Source of the DNA: a virus
Strand: one strand, 5' to 3'
Length of the DNA stretch: 29,170 bases
Virus record (IMG/VR): IMGVR_UViG_3300037963_001078
Location: 31,427 to 60,596 of that record
The notes under the pieces were generated by a model. The model had not been told where the DNA came from and did no database searches. It saw only the letters and a list, made by a program, of their open reading frames with translations. Positions 5,418 to 12,695 of this stretch are shown one piece after another (within the stretch, counting starts at the first letter, position 1; every line of letters begins with the position of its first letter). The position numbers and the translations under genes were made by a program.

Positions 5418-6829
5418 ATGATATAGAAAGAGCAGTAGAAATAGCCAGAGAGTTACAGTATCGCAAAGATACAAACCGTATGGCGTTCTATGAGCCTTAC
5501 GAATACCAGAAAAAATTTCACAATACAAAAGCACAGCAGCGTCTGTTGATGGCAGGTAACAGAATCGGCAAATCTTTCTGCGGAGCAATGGAGATGGCGT
5601 TTCATCTGACAGGACAATATCCAGATTGGTGGAATGGCAGGCGTTTTAATCGGCCTATCAGAGCGTGGGCAGGTGGCGCGTCTAATGAAACGACCAGAGA
5701 TATATGTCAAAAAGAATTAGTGGGGCAGCCAGACGATCCATCTGCAAAAGGCACAGGAAGTATACCATTAAAATATATAGGAGAAACAGTTAGAAAAGCT
5801 GGTGTACCAAATGCCATGAACAGTCTAGTCATAAAACACGTAACAGGTGGCTGGTCTAGGTTGGCGTTCAAAGCATACGAGATGGGCAAAGAAAAATGGA
5901 TGGGAGAAAGTCTTGATGTTATATGGCTAGACGAAGAGCCACCATCATCTATCTATACGCAAAGTCTAACACGTACTGCCGACAAAGGTGGTATTGTTTA
6001 CATGACTTTTACGCCAGAAAATGGTATGACAGAAACGGTAGCGCAGTTTGTTAATGATCTTCGGGATGGGCAAGCACTCATACAAGCTGGATGGGATGAT
6101 GCACCACACATGACTGACACGGTGCGCGATCAAATACTTGCTGCGCTGCCACCACACGAACGTAAGATGCGTGAACAAGGCATACCACAATTAGGTAGTG
6201 GTCTTGTTTTTCCTTTGCCAGAATCACAGATGGTATGTGATCCAATAGAGATACCAACATATTGGCCTAGAATATGCGGTATAGATTTTGGTTGGGATCA
6301 CCCTACAGCTGCTGCATGGGTAGCATGGGATAGAGATAGTGATATTATTTACATATACGATACTTATGCAATGTCGCAAGAAGCTGTGCCTATACATGCC
6401 AGTGCTATAAAATCAAAAGGTAACTGGATTCCTGTAATCTGGCCTATGGATGGCAGGCAAGCAGACAAAGGATCTGGTAAGTCATTGACAGAGCAATATA
6501 GATCTGAAGGCGTGAACATGACACGAGAACATTTTAGCAATCCACCACAGCAAGGACAAAAAGAAGGTAGTGGTGGTAACTCTGTTGAGGCAGGCGTACA
6601 GGAGATATACACGCGTTTAATGACAAATAGATTGAAAATTTTTAATAATCAGAGTAAATTATTAGAAGAGTTACGGATGTATCACCGTAAAGACGGTAAA
6701 ATTGTAACAAAAAATGATGATGTTATATCTGCAATGCGTTATGCGGTTATGTCTGTAAGAAAAGCAAGAATAAAAGATTACGAACCTGTGCAATTAGAAT
6801 CAGATAGTAGTTTTAACGTATTTATGTAG
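5414..6829 (+). CDS. terL: Terminase large subunit (packaging ATPase/nuclease)
   Basis: A 471-residue TerL. Walker A is at about 47-54 (AGNRIGKS) and Walker B at about 168-175 (DVIWLDEE), with YMTFTPENG (about 196-204) as coupling motif. The C-terminal RNase H-like nuclease starts with GIDFGWDHP (Asp291) and contains DGRQADKGSGKS and the final helix KNDDVISAMRYAV, where Asp residues complete the metal site. It pumps DNA into the prohead through the portal and cuts concatemers. Length and motif spacing are normal for the family. The start overlaps the nuclease stop as ATGA; only a weak GGAAAA lies before it, so translation is probably coupled. Confidence 0.95.
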   Translation: MNDIERAVEIARELQYRKDTNRMAFYEPYEYQKKFHNTKAQQRLLMAGNRIGKSFCGAMEMAFHLTGQYPDWWNGRRFNRPIRAWAGGASNETTRDICQKELVGQPDDPSAKGTGSIPLKYIGETVRKAGVPNAMNSLVIKHVTGGWSRLAFKAYEMGKEKWMGESLDVIWLDEEPPSSIYTQSLTRTADKGGIVYMTFTPENGMTETVAQFVNDLRDGQALIQAGWDDAPHMTDTVRDQILAALPPHERKMREQGIPQLGSGLVFPLPESQMVCDPIEIPTYWPRICGIDFGWDHPTAAAWVAWDRDSDIIYIYDTYAMSQEAVPIHASAIKSKGNWIPVIWPMDGRQADKGSGKSLTEQYRSEGVNMTREHFSNPPQQGQKEGSGGNSVEAGVQEIYTRLMTNRLKIFNNQSKLLEELRMYHRKDGKIVTKNDDVISAMRYAVMSVRKARIKDYEPVQLESDSSFNVFM

Positions 6830-6835
6830 GAAAAA

Positions 6836-7090
6836 ATGGGCGGCATAGCAAAAACAATTAACAGAGCTTTTGGTGGTAGAAGTCCAAAATCTTCTGCGCC
6901 AGTAGTACAGCAAGCTGCACAGCCAGCAGCAACATCTGCAATGTCAACGCCTACGCCTGCAGCCATGAGATCTGGTTACGGTGGGCAAAGCACTATAATG
7001 ACAAGTCCTAGAGGATTAGAGAATGAAGCTAACGTAGGAAGAACTGTTTTAGGCGGAGGATCACGAACTGAACGTAGGAGAATGATGTAA
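6836..7090 (+). CDS. Small virion-type phage protein, copy 1 (EANVGRTVLG motif)
   Basis: An 84-residue low-complexity protein. The N-terminus (MGGIAKTINRAFGG) is basic and glycine-rich, the middle is rich in Ala, Pro and Gln, and the C-terminus has TIMTSPRGLENEANVGRTVL followed by GGGS. Small proteins with a (T/S)I(M/L)T...G...TVLG motif are common near portal genes of podoviruses and are thought to be virion-associated; the exact role is unknown. The same C-terminal motif recurs in the 70-residue product at 7616. AGGA precedes the ATG, 7 bases after the TerL stop. Confidence 0.75.
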   Translation: MGGIAKTINRAFGGRSPKSSAPVVQQAAQPAATSAMSTPTPAAMRSGYGGQSTIMTSPRGLENEANVGRTVLGGGSRTERRRMM

Positions 7091-7200
7091 TGATGAAAAA
7101 GAAAAAAGTTAAAACAATAAAAAAAGTTATCAAAGGTTTAAAAAAAGCATCCGCATCACACAAAAAACAAGCAAAGACATTAAGCAAAGCAATTAAATGA
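7090..7200 (+). CDS. 36-residue lysine-rich microprotein
   Basis: ATG at 7090 (overlapping the previous TAA as TAATG; a second in-frame ATG follows at once) opens 36 codons ending TGA at 7198-7200. About 15 of 36 residues are Lys: it starts MMKKKKVKTIKKVIKGLKKA and ends KQAKTLSKAIK. The stop overlaps the GNAT start as ATGA. Overlaps at both ends strongly suggest a real, translated gene. A basic peptide near the portal could bind packaged DNA or be a virion component, as seen in other marine podoviruses (inference). Confidence 0.65.
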   Translation: MMKKKKVKTIKKVIKGLKKASASHKKQAKTLSKAIK

Positions 7201-7625
7201 TTGAAGTCCGTACAGACGACAATACAAAACAAGAAGCGTACGATTGGATAAAAAGCAGGGCGCATATAAACAGGGAGCTAGAAGAAAACGATAGACATAT
7301 TGCTTTTTTAGTAGATAATAGTATTAAGGCATGTTTATTGTTTTCAGATTTTGATGGTTACAATATTTTTGTGCATTTAGCAATAGATGATGCAAGATTG
7401 TGCCAAAGAAGATATATAAGGTTGATGTTTGATTATGCTTTTAATCAATGCAAATGTGGTAGAATGACAGCAATGTGTGTTGATGGTTACAGAAGAAACG
7501 AAAAATTACTGCAAGGTGTTGGTTTTGTAAAAGAAGGTGTAATTAGACAGGCAATGTTAGTAGATAATAAATATGTAGATGCAGCTTTATACGGAATGTT
7601 AAAAGGAGAATGTAAATGGGTATGA
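7197..7625 (+). CDS. GNAT-family N-acetyltransferase
   Basis: A 142-residue protein with the secondary-structure pattern of GNAT acetyltransferases: a helix with HINRELEENDRHIAFLVD, the strand pair around IKACLLFSDFDGYNIFVHLAID, then RYIRLMFDYAFNQCKCGRMTAMC and the C-terminal NEKLLQGVGFVKEGVIRQ, typical of these enzymes. It would transfer acetyl from acetyl-CoA to an amine; the substrate is unknown. Phage GNATs next to portal genes are common. It lies between the two EANVG-motif proteins and overlaps genes at both ends, so it is an integral operon member rather than a recent insertion. Confidence 0.75.
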   Translation: MIEVRTDDNTKQEAYDWIKSRAHINRELEENDRHIAFLVDNSIKACLLFSDFDGYNIFVHLAIDDARLCQRRYIRLMFDYAFNQCKCGRMTAMCVDGYRRNEKLLQGVGFVKEGVIRQAMLVDNKYVDAALYGMLKGECKWV

Positions 7626-7828
7626 AAGCAAAACCAGAGATGCCGCCACAAATTGATACGTCTGTTACAGATAGAACTGCTGAAAAAGAAGCAGCGTTAG
7701 AAAAAGAAAGACAAAGAATGATAAAGGCAGGTAAATCAGGTCTAGGTTATAGTATTATGACAGGCGGACAAGGCGTAACTGACGAAGCAAATGTTGGTAA
7801 AACTGTATTAGGAACAGGATCACAGTAA
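7616..7828 (+). CDS. Small virion-type phage protein, copy 2 (EANVGKTVLG motif)
   Basis: A 70-residue protein with an AGGAG 7 bases before the ATG at 7616 (a second in-frame ATG is at 7622). The N-terminus differs from copy 1 (MGMKAKPEMPPQIDTSVTDR, then a charged helix KEAALEKERQRMIKAGK), but the C-terminus SIMTGGQGVTDEANVGKTVL followed by GTGS matches it closely. It overlaps the GNAT stop and its own stop overlaps the portal start (TAATG). Probably a small virion component; function not established. Confidence 0.75.
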   Translation: MGMKAKPEMPPQIDTSVTDRTAEKEAALEKERQRMIKAGKSGLGYSIMTGGQGVTDEANVGKTVLGTGSQ

Positions 7829-9504
7829 TGGCTGTTGCAAAAGAAACACTTGCACCATACGATTATTTAAAAAAACGTATGAGCGCAATGACTAGCTCAA
7901 GAGAAACTTGGGAGGATCATTGGCAAGAAATACTAGATTATGTTATGCCAAGAAAAGCAGATGTAACTTTAGTCCGTGCAAAAGGTGAAAAAAGAACAGA
8001 GATACTATACGATAGCACAGCTATAACAGCTAACACTTTACTTGCCGCAAGTTTACAAGGCACACTTACATCACCATCACTACCGTGGTTTTCTATAAAA
8101 TTACGCGACAAAGAATTAAATGAACAAAGAGATGCACAGCTGTGGTTAGAAGATACAGCTAGACGTATGTATGACGCATTTAATGACGCAAACTTTAACA
8201 CAGAGGTACACGAAATGTATCTTGATCTTACATCTATCGGTACAGGATGTTTGTTTGTAGAAGAAAACTCAAAAGGTTTTGCAGAGGGTGGCATACATTT
8301 TAAAACATTACACATAAATGAATTTTACATACAAGAAAACGTAAATGGCTATGTTGATACTGTCTATCGCAAATACAAAATGACAGCACGACAAGCCTTG
8401 CAAGAGTTTGGTGAGGACAATCTTGGTGATAAGGTAAAAGAGGCAGCGCACTCTAAACCAGAAAAAGAGTTTGTTTTTATCCATGCTGTTGAGCCAGCAG
8501 AAGATTACACGCGCATGACAGGTGAAAGTAATACTAAGTTAAAGTTTCATAGTTGCCATGCTTGTGAAGAGGACAAGATGATTGTTCGCTCTGGTGGTTA
8601 CAACGAATTTCCATATCTCGTACCTCGGTGGGCAAAAGCGACTGGTGAAACATATGGTCGCAGCCCATCATATAATGCTTTGCCAGATATAAAAACATTA
8701 AACAAAGCTGTAGAGATAGGACTAAAAGCATGGGCCAAAGCTATAGATCCACCATTGTTGGTACAAGATGACGGTGTTATAGGTCGTGTTAGGACAACAC
8801 CAGCTGGCATAACTGTTATTAGAAATGATGGTGCAATCAAACCGTTACAAATAGGCACTAATTGGCAAATAACTGACATGAAGGAAACCCAATTACGTAC
8901 AGCTATAAGGCAAGCCTATTATTCAGATCAGTTGCAGTTACAAGATGGCCCTCAGATGACTGCCACTGAAGTGCAGGTTCGTTATGAACTAATGCAAAGA
9001 TTGCTTGGCCCAACGCTAGGTAGATTCCAATCAGAGTTTCTAAATCCGTTAATTGAACGTATTTTTGGTATTATGCTAAGAGCAGGGGCGTTACTCCCTC
9101 CCCCTGATAGCATACAGGAAACAAAGATGGACATTGAATACGTTGGGCCACTAGCAAGATCGCAAAGAATGGAAGAAGCAAATGCAATAGACAGATTGTA
9201 TCAGCTTGCTATGAACATTGCACAAATAAACCCCTCTGTTATGGAAATCATAAACCATGACGAAGCTGTTAGAATGAGAGCAAAACTACTAGGTGTACCA
9301 AACAGTATACTGGTTAGCAGAGATGATGTAGAAGAAACTCGACAAGCACAAGCACAGCAACAAATGCTACAACAGCAAATGATGCAAGAGCAGCAGGCAG
9401 CGCAAACCACACAGTCGCAGGCAGACGCAGCTAAAGCACTTGCTGATCCAGACGCACAAAGAGCTATACAAGAAGCACAGGCACAAGCAGAAGCATTAAC
9501 ATGA
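7828..9504 (+). CDS. Portal (head-tail connector) protein, podovirus type
   Basis: A 558-residue protein of the T7-like head-tail connector family. Recognisable segments: KRMSAMTSSRETWEDHWQEI at the N-terminus, YDSTAITANTLLAASLQGTL, LTSPSLPWFSI, LTSIGTGCLFVEE, FPYLVPRWAKATGETYGRSP, then ALPDIKTLNKAVEIGLKAW. About the last 55 residues are Gln/Ala-rich (QAQAQQQMLQQQMMQEQQAA) and probably form the helical crown. It makes the dodecameric ring through which DNA enters and leaves and to which TerL and the tail adaptor bind. Length is normal. It follows the copy 2 gene with a TAATG overlap and is followed by the Bbp19-like gene with an ATGA overlap. Confidence 0.95.
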   Translation: MAVAKETLAPYDYLKKRMSAMTSSRETWEDHWQEILDYVMPRKADVTLVRAKGEKRTEILYDSTAITANTLLAASLQGTLTSPSLPWFSIKLRDKELNEQRDAQLWLEDTARRMYDAFNDANFNTEVHEMYLDLTSIGTGCLFVEENSKGFAEGGIHFKTLHINEFYIQENVNGYVDTVYRKYKMTARQALQEFGEDNLGDKVKEAAHSKPEKEFVFIHAVEPAEDYTRMTGESNTKLKFHSCHACEEDKMIVRSGGYNEFPYLVPRWAKATGETYGRSPSYNALPDIKTLNKAVEIGLKAWAKAIDPPLLVQDDGVIGRVRTTPAGITVIRNDGAIKPLQIGTNWQITDMKETQLRTAIRQAYYSDQLQLQDGPQMTATEVQVRYELMQRLLGPTLGRFQSEFLNPLIERIFGIMLRAGALLPPPDSIQETKMDIEYVGPLARSQRMEEANAIDRLYQLAMNIAQINPSVMEIINHDEAVRMRAKLLGVPNSILVSRDDVEETRQAQAQQQMLQQQMMQEQQAAQTTQSQADAAKALADPDAQRAIQEAQAQAEALT

Positions 9505-9728
9505 CAATAGATCAAATAGATGATTACGAAAGAGATCATATCGAACTCGTAGAAAACTACCGACAATGTTTTGATACTGATGCAGGCAAAAAAGTTTTAG
9601 AGGATTTGAAAGCTGCTTATGGCGACAGATTGAGTTATGAACAAGATCCGTACCACACAGCTTACAAAGAAGGTCAGCGTAGCCTTTATTTACGCATAAT
9701 TCGTTTAATAGAACAAAGGAAAGAGTAA
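9501..9728 (+). CDS. Bbp19-like small phage protein
   Basis: A 75-residue protein with the pattern YRQCFDTDAGKKVLEDL...DPYHTAYKEGQRSLYLRII characteristic of the Bbp19 family of small phage proteins found between portal and scaffold in podoviruses. The role is not firmly known, but the conserved place suggests head assembly. The start overlaps the portal stop (ATGA). Confidence 0.75.
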   Translation: MTIDQIDDYERDHIELVENYRQCFDTDAGKKVLEDLKAAYGDRLSYEQDPYHTAYKEGQRSLYLRIIRLIEQRKE

Positions 9729-10550
9729 ATGTACCCAGAAGAACAGGCCGATATGGAAACACAGGCAACCCAAGACAGCACTGTACTTGGATCTGAAGTA
9801 GATAGCGATAACCTAGATTGGAAATCATCACTACCATCTGATCTTGCTAATGATCCTACAATAGCACAATTTAAAGACGTAGAAAGTCTTGCAAAAACAG
9901 TTGTTCATCAACAAAAACAAATGGGCAGTAGAATACCATTACCAAAAACAGATGATGAATACAAAGAATTGTATGGCAAATTAGGCAGACCAGACGAGCC
10001 AGCAGGATATGAGATGAAAGTACCAGAAGGTATGGATGCTTATTTTAATGATAATATTATGGGCGAGTTTAGAAACGTAGCGCACAATATTGGATTGAGC
10101 CAAAATCAAGTAAATGCACTAATGGAGTACCAAGCAAGCATGGTTACAGCTGAAATAGATAATCAACCATCAATATTGGCAGCGCAAAAAGAAGAAACAG
10201 AAAGTGTGCTGAAACAAGAATGGGGTATTGATTACGATAAAAATATACGAGCTGCACAAAGAGCATTGCAAGTGTATGGAGATCCAGAAATAATGGAGCT
10301 AATGAATACAACAGCTGGTAACAATCCTGCTGTAGTAAAATTATTTGCAAGATTAGGTGCAGAAGTAACAGAGGATATGACACAGAATACACAGAACAAT
10401 AATCTAGCAACTTCACGACTAGACGCACAAGATGAAATTTCTGATATATATTCTAATCCAGAACATCCGTATTTCAACGGATCACATCCAGATCATAGAG
10501 CCGCTGTAGAAAAAGTCAGACAACTACATGAAAAAGTTTACGGACGATAA
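9729..10550 (+). CDS. Capsid assembly scaffolding protein
   Basis: A 273-residue acidic protein directly before the major capsid gene, the usual scaffold position. The segment DWKSSLPSDLANDPTIAQFK with VESLAKTVVHQQKQMG, followed by TDDEYKELYGKLGRPDEPAGYE, is typical of marine phage scaffolds. The rest is helical, and a short basic C-terminus (HPDHRAAVEKVRQLHEKVYG) would bind capsid protein. It directs prohead assembly and is then lost. The ATG follows AGGAAAGAG. Confidence 0.85.
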   Translation: MYPEEQADMETQATQDSTVLGSEVDSDNLDWKSSLPSDLANDPTIAQFKDVESLAKTVVHQQKQMGSRIPLPKTDDEYKELYGKLGRPDEPAGYEMKVPEGMDAYFNDNIMGEFRNVAHNIGLSQNQVNALMEYQASMVTAEIDNQPSILAAQKEETESVLKQEWGIDYDKNIRAAQRALQVYGDPEIMELMNTTAGNNPAVVKLFARLGAEVTEDMTQNTQNNNLATSRLDAQDEISDIYSNPEHPYFNGSHPDHRAAVEKVRQLHEKVYGR

Positions 10551-10557
10551 TTAAGAT

Positions 10558-10585
10558 TTGTAATCTAAATGTTTCATGTTATACT
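10558..10585 (+). promoter_or_regulatory. Putative promoter of the capsid gene
   Basis: TTGTAA (10558-10563, 4 of 6 matches) and TATACT (10580-10585, 5 of 6) are 16 bases apart, predicting a start near 10592 and a leader of about 137 bases before the capsid ATG. The gap between scaffold and capsid genes (178 bases) is otherwise non-coding, unlike the tightly packed genes around it. Confidence 0.5.
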
Positions 10586-10600
10586 AGTTTAACATTTGCA

Positions 10601-10697
10601 GGCCCAGACGGATAACTTGCACTGTGGGTATGATGCCTTAAAATCCGCATGACAGTGCGTTATCTGTAAGGTTTCCCTGTGTTACAGGATAAAAACC
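10601..10697 (+). ncRNA. Structured 5' leader RNA of the capsid gene
   Basis: Hairpin 1 pairs 10608-10616 with 10659-10667 (9 pairs, one G-U), has a two-base TT bulge, then pairs 10619-10625 (GCACTGT) with 10652-10658 (ACAGTGC): 16 pairs in all. Its loop can form an inner ATGC/GCAT stem, and loop GGG (10626-10628) can pair with CCC (10603-10605) upstream, an H-type pseudoknot. Hairpin 2 pairs GGTTT (10670-10674) with AAACC (10693-10697) and CCTGT (10676-10680) with ACAGG (10684-10688). It ends about 20 bases before the AGGAG of the capsid gene. No known RNA family was recognised. Confidence 0.6.
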
Positions 10698-10728
10698 GTT
10701 TTAACTTTAACTTAACAGGAGAACTATT

Positions 10729-11589
10729 ATGTCAATAGAAATCACTACAGCTTTTGTCGAGCAATACAAAAGCAACGTGTTCCACTTGGCACAGCAAAAA
10801 GGTTCAAGATTAAGAGATGCGGTTAGATCAGAAACGGTTGTTGGTAAAGCTCATTTCTTTGAAAGAATCGGTACTGCTGCAGCAGAGCGTAGAACATCAC
10901 GCCATGCTGACACACCAAGAATGGATACACCACACTCCAGACGTAAAGTAACTATGGACGATTACGACTGGGCAGACTTGATTGATAACGAAGATAAGGT
11001 ACGTATGCTTATCTCGCCTCAATCAGAATACGCAATGGCAGGCGCATGGGCAATGGGCCGAGCAATGGATGATTCAATTATTAGTGCAGCTACAGGCACA
11101 GCTTATGGCGGTGTAAGTGGCGGAACTAGTGTGGCTCTTCCATCTGGTCAAAAAGTTGCTCACGGATCTGCAGGTTTAACACTGGCAAAACTATTATCAG
11201 CTAAAGAAATTCTTGACGCTAATGATGTTGATCCAGATGAGCCAAGATTTTGCGTGGTTACTGCAGGCCAATTAACTGATTTGTTAGGAGTAACACAAGT
11301 AACTTCAGCAGATTTTTCTAGTGTGAAAGCACTTGTGCAAGGCGAAATTAACACTTTCTTAGGTTTTAATTTTATCAGAACTCAACGTCTAGGTACTGAC
11401 AGTGATGGTAATCGCCAAGTGTTAGCTTTCACTTCATCAGGAATAGGACTTGCTGTCGGTCAAGATGTGAACACTCGCATCAGCGAACGTGCAGATAAGA
11501 ACTATGCAACGCAAGTATTCCTATCAATGACTATCGGTGCTACACGTATCGAGGACGAAAAAGTCGTTGAAATAGCTTGCACAGAATAG
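10729..11589 (+). CDS. Major capsid protein
   Basis: A 286-residue protein after the scaffold, of the size usual for HK97-fold capsid proteins of small marine podoviruses. Typical pieces are TAFVEQYKSNVFHLAQQKGS at the N-terminus (the extended arm), TSRHADTPRMDTPHSRRKV, DYDWADLIDNEDKVRMLI, AMGRAMDDSIISAATG and, at the end, VFLSMTIGATRIEDEKVVEI. It forms the icosahedral shell. AGGAG lies 7 bases before the ATG. Its separate promoter and structured leader suggest that it is expressed at higher level than its neighbours. Confidence 0.9.
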   Translation: MSIEITTAFVEQYKSNVFHLAQQKGSRLRDAVRSETVVGKAHFFERIGTAAAERRTSRHADTPRMDTPHSRRKVTMDDYDWADLIDNEDKVRMLISPQSEYAMAGAWAMGRAMDDSIISAATGTAYGGVSGGTSVALPSGQKVAHGSAGLTLAKLLSAKEILDANDVDPDEPRFCVVTAGQLTDLLGVTQVTSADFSSVKALVQGEINTFLGFNFIRTQRLGTDSDGNRQVLAFTSSGIGLAVGQDVNTRISERADKNYATQVFLSMTIGATRIEDEKVVEIACTE

Positions 11590-11601
11590 GAGGATTGAAA
11601 A

Positions 11602-12066
11602 ATGGCTACAGTTTATTCAGTACAAAAAACAAAATGGTCGCAGAATAACCCTTCTGAAAAAATTAACACGAATGAAAAAGGCGGAAGGCTACGTATTGCT
11701 TATGCACTATACGAAGCGTCAAGCCTTGCATCAGGAGATGTTATTGAAATGTTCAATCTACCTAACGGTGCTAGAATATTAGAAGGTACACTTACCCATG
11801 ATGCTCTAGGTAGTAGTACAACACTATCTGTTGGACACGCAGCTTACACAAGCTCTGCAGGTGCAACAGTTGCATTAGATGTTGACGAATACTTTGCAGC
11901 AGCTGCTTCTACATCTATCACTACGGTGGCAGTTGCAGCAACATCAGCATTAGGAAGAAACAGTGTCGTAGACGCTAACCAAGATGGTATTCCTATTACT
12001 GTTGTTATGGGTGGAGCTGCTGGTACAGGTACAATTGAATTGACTATGTACTACGTTCTTGACTAA
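11602..12066 (+). CDS. Head decoration-like virion protein
   Basis: A 154-residue protein immediately after the capsid gene, with AGGAGG before the ATG. The sequence is Ala/Thr/Ser-rich and beta-structured (LASGDVIEMFNLPNGARILE, TTLSVGHAAYTSSAG, then GTIELTMYYVL). Small beta-rich proteins in this position usually decorate the capsid surface or are minor head proteins. The family is familiar from marine phages as an unnamed structural protein, so the role is inferred from composition and location. A strong hairpin follows the stop. Confidence 0.65.
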   Translation: MATVYSVQKTKWSQNNPSEKINTNEKGGRLRIAYALYEASSLASGDVIEMFNLPNGARILEGTLTHDALGSSTTLSVGHAAYTSSAGATVALDVDEYFAAAASTSITTVAVAATSALGRNSVVDANQDGIPITVVMGGAAGTGTIELTMYYVLD

Positions 12067-12078
12067 GAACAACAACAT

Positions 12079-12098
12079 GGGGGGAGTAACATCCCCCC
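12079..12098. other. Perfect G6A/TC6 hairpin after the decoration-like gene
   Basis: GGGGGGA (12079-12085) pairs with TCCCCCC (12092-12098) with a six-base loop. No T-run follows on either strand, so this is not a standard terminator. It may protect the 3' end of capsid-decoration mRNA or slow transcription into the tail genes. Confidence 0.6.
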
Positions 12099-12113
12099 TA
12101 ACTACAAAGGTGT

Positions 12114-12695
12114 ATGATGGTAACAGAAGTTTCTATATGCAGTAACGCACTAAGGCGATTAGGTGATGATCCTATCACTAGCTTAACAGATGATACAGAA
12201 AGAGCGAGATTGTGTAATGCGTTTTACGAAGATGCAAGAGATCTTACATTGCGTTCACATCCGTGGAATTTTGCTATAACACGAGCTACATTAGCACAAC
12301 TTAGCACAACTCCAGCATACGGATTCGACTACATGTATGCACTGCCAACAGATCCATATTGTCTGCGTGTGTTAGAAATGGAATACGCAGATTACATATT
12401 TAAAATAGAAAATGACGCTACAAACGGTAGAGTATTGTTGACAGATGAAAGCACAGCAAAAATACTTTACATAGCAAAAATTACAAATCCTACATTATTT
12501 GATTCAATGTTTACAGAAACATTAACAGCAAAATTATCTGCCGATCTTGCTTATCCAATAACAGGCAGTGTGCAATTGCAAACACAAATGGAAAAACTAT
12601 ATAGAGATAAACTATCTGAAGCCAGAAGTGTTGATGGAATGGAAGGATTTGTAGATGACTTTATTTCAACAACATTTACGGACTTTAGAACATAA
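12114..12695 (+). CDS. Tail tubular protein A (gp11-like adaptor)
   Basis: A 193-residue protein with the standard T7 gp11-like pattern: VSICSNALRRLGDDPITSL near the N-terminus, CNAFYEDARDLTLRSHPWNF, YMYALPTDPYCLRVLEM and LSADLAYPITGS. It forms the ring that joins portal to the tail nozzle. Two ATGs are adjacent (12114, 12117); AAGGTGT precedes them. Its stop overlaps the start of the next tail gene (TAATG), and the partner tail tubular protein B follows directly. Confidence 0.9.
   Translation: MMVTEVSICSNALRRLGDDPITSLTDDTERARLCNAFYEDARDLTLRSHPWNFAITRATLAQLSTTPAYGFDYMYALPTDPYCLRVLEMEYADYIFKIENDATNGRVLLTDESTAKILYIAKITNPTLFDSMFTETLTAKLSADLAYPITGSVQLQTQMEKLYRDKLSEARSVDGMEGFVDDFISTTFTDFRT

Noticed and set aside
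7029-7265. Minus-strand open frame of 78 codons (Phe-rich)
   Set aside because: It is the antisense of lysine-rich coding DNA, which gives Phe-rich translations, and lies opposite coupled plus-strand genes.
10601-10697. Possible tRNA or known ribozyme in the capsid leader
   Set aside because: No cloverleaf, T-arm consensus or CCA-type acceptor stem is present, and hammerhead core bases (CUGAUGA, GAAA) are absent.
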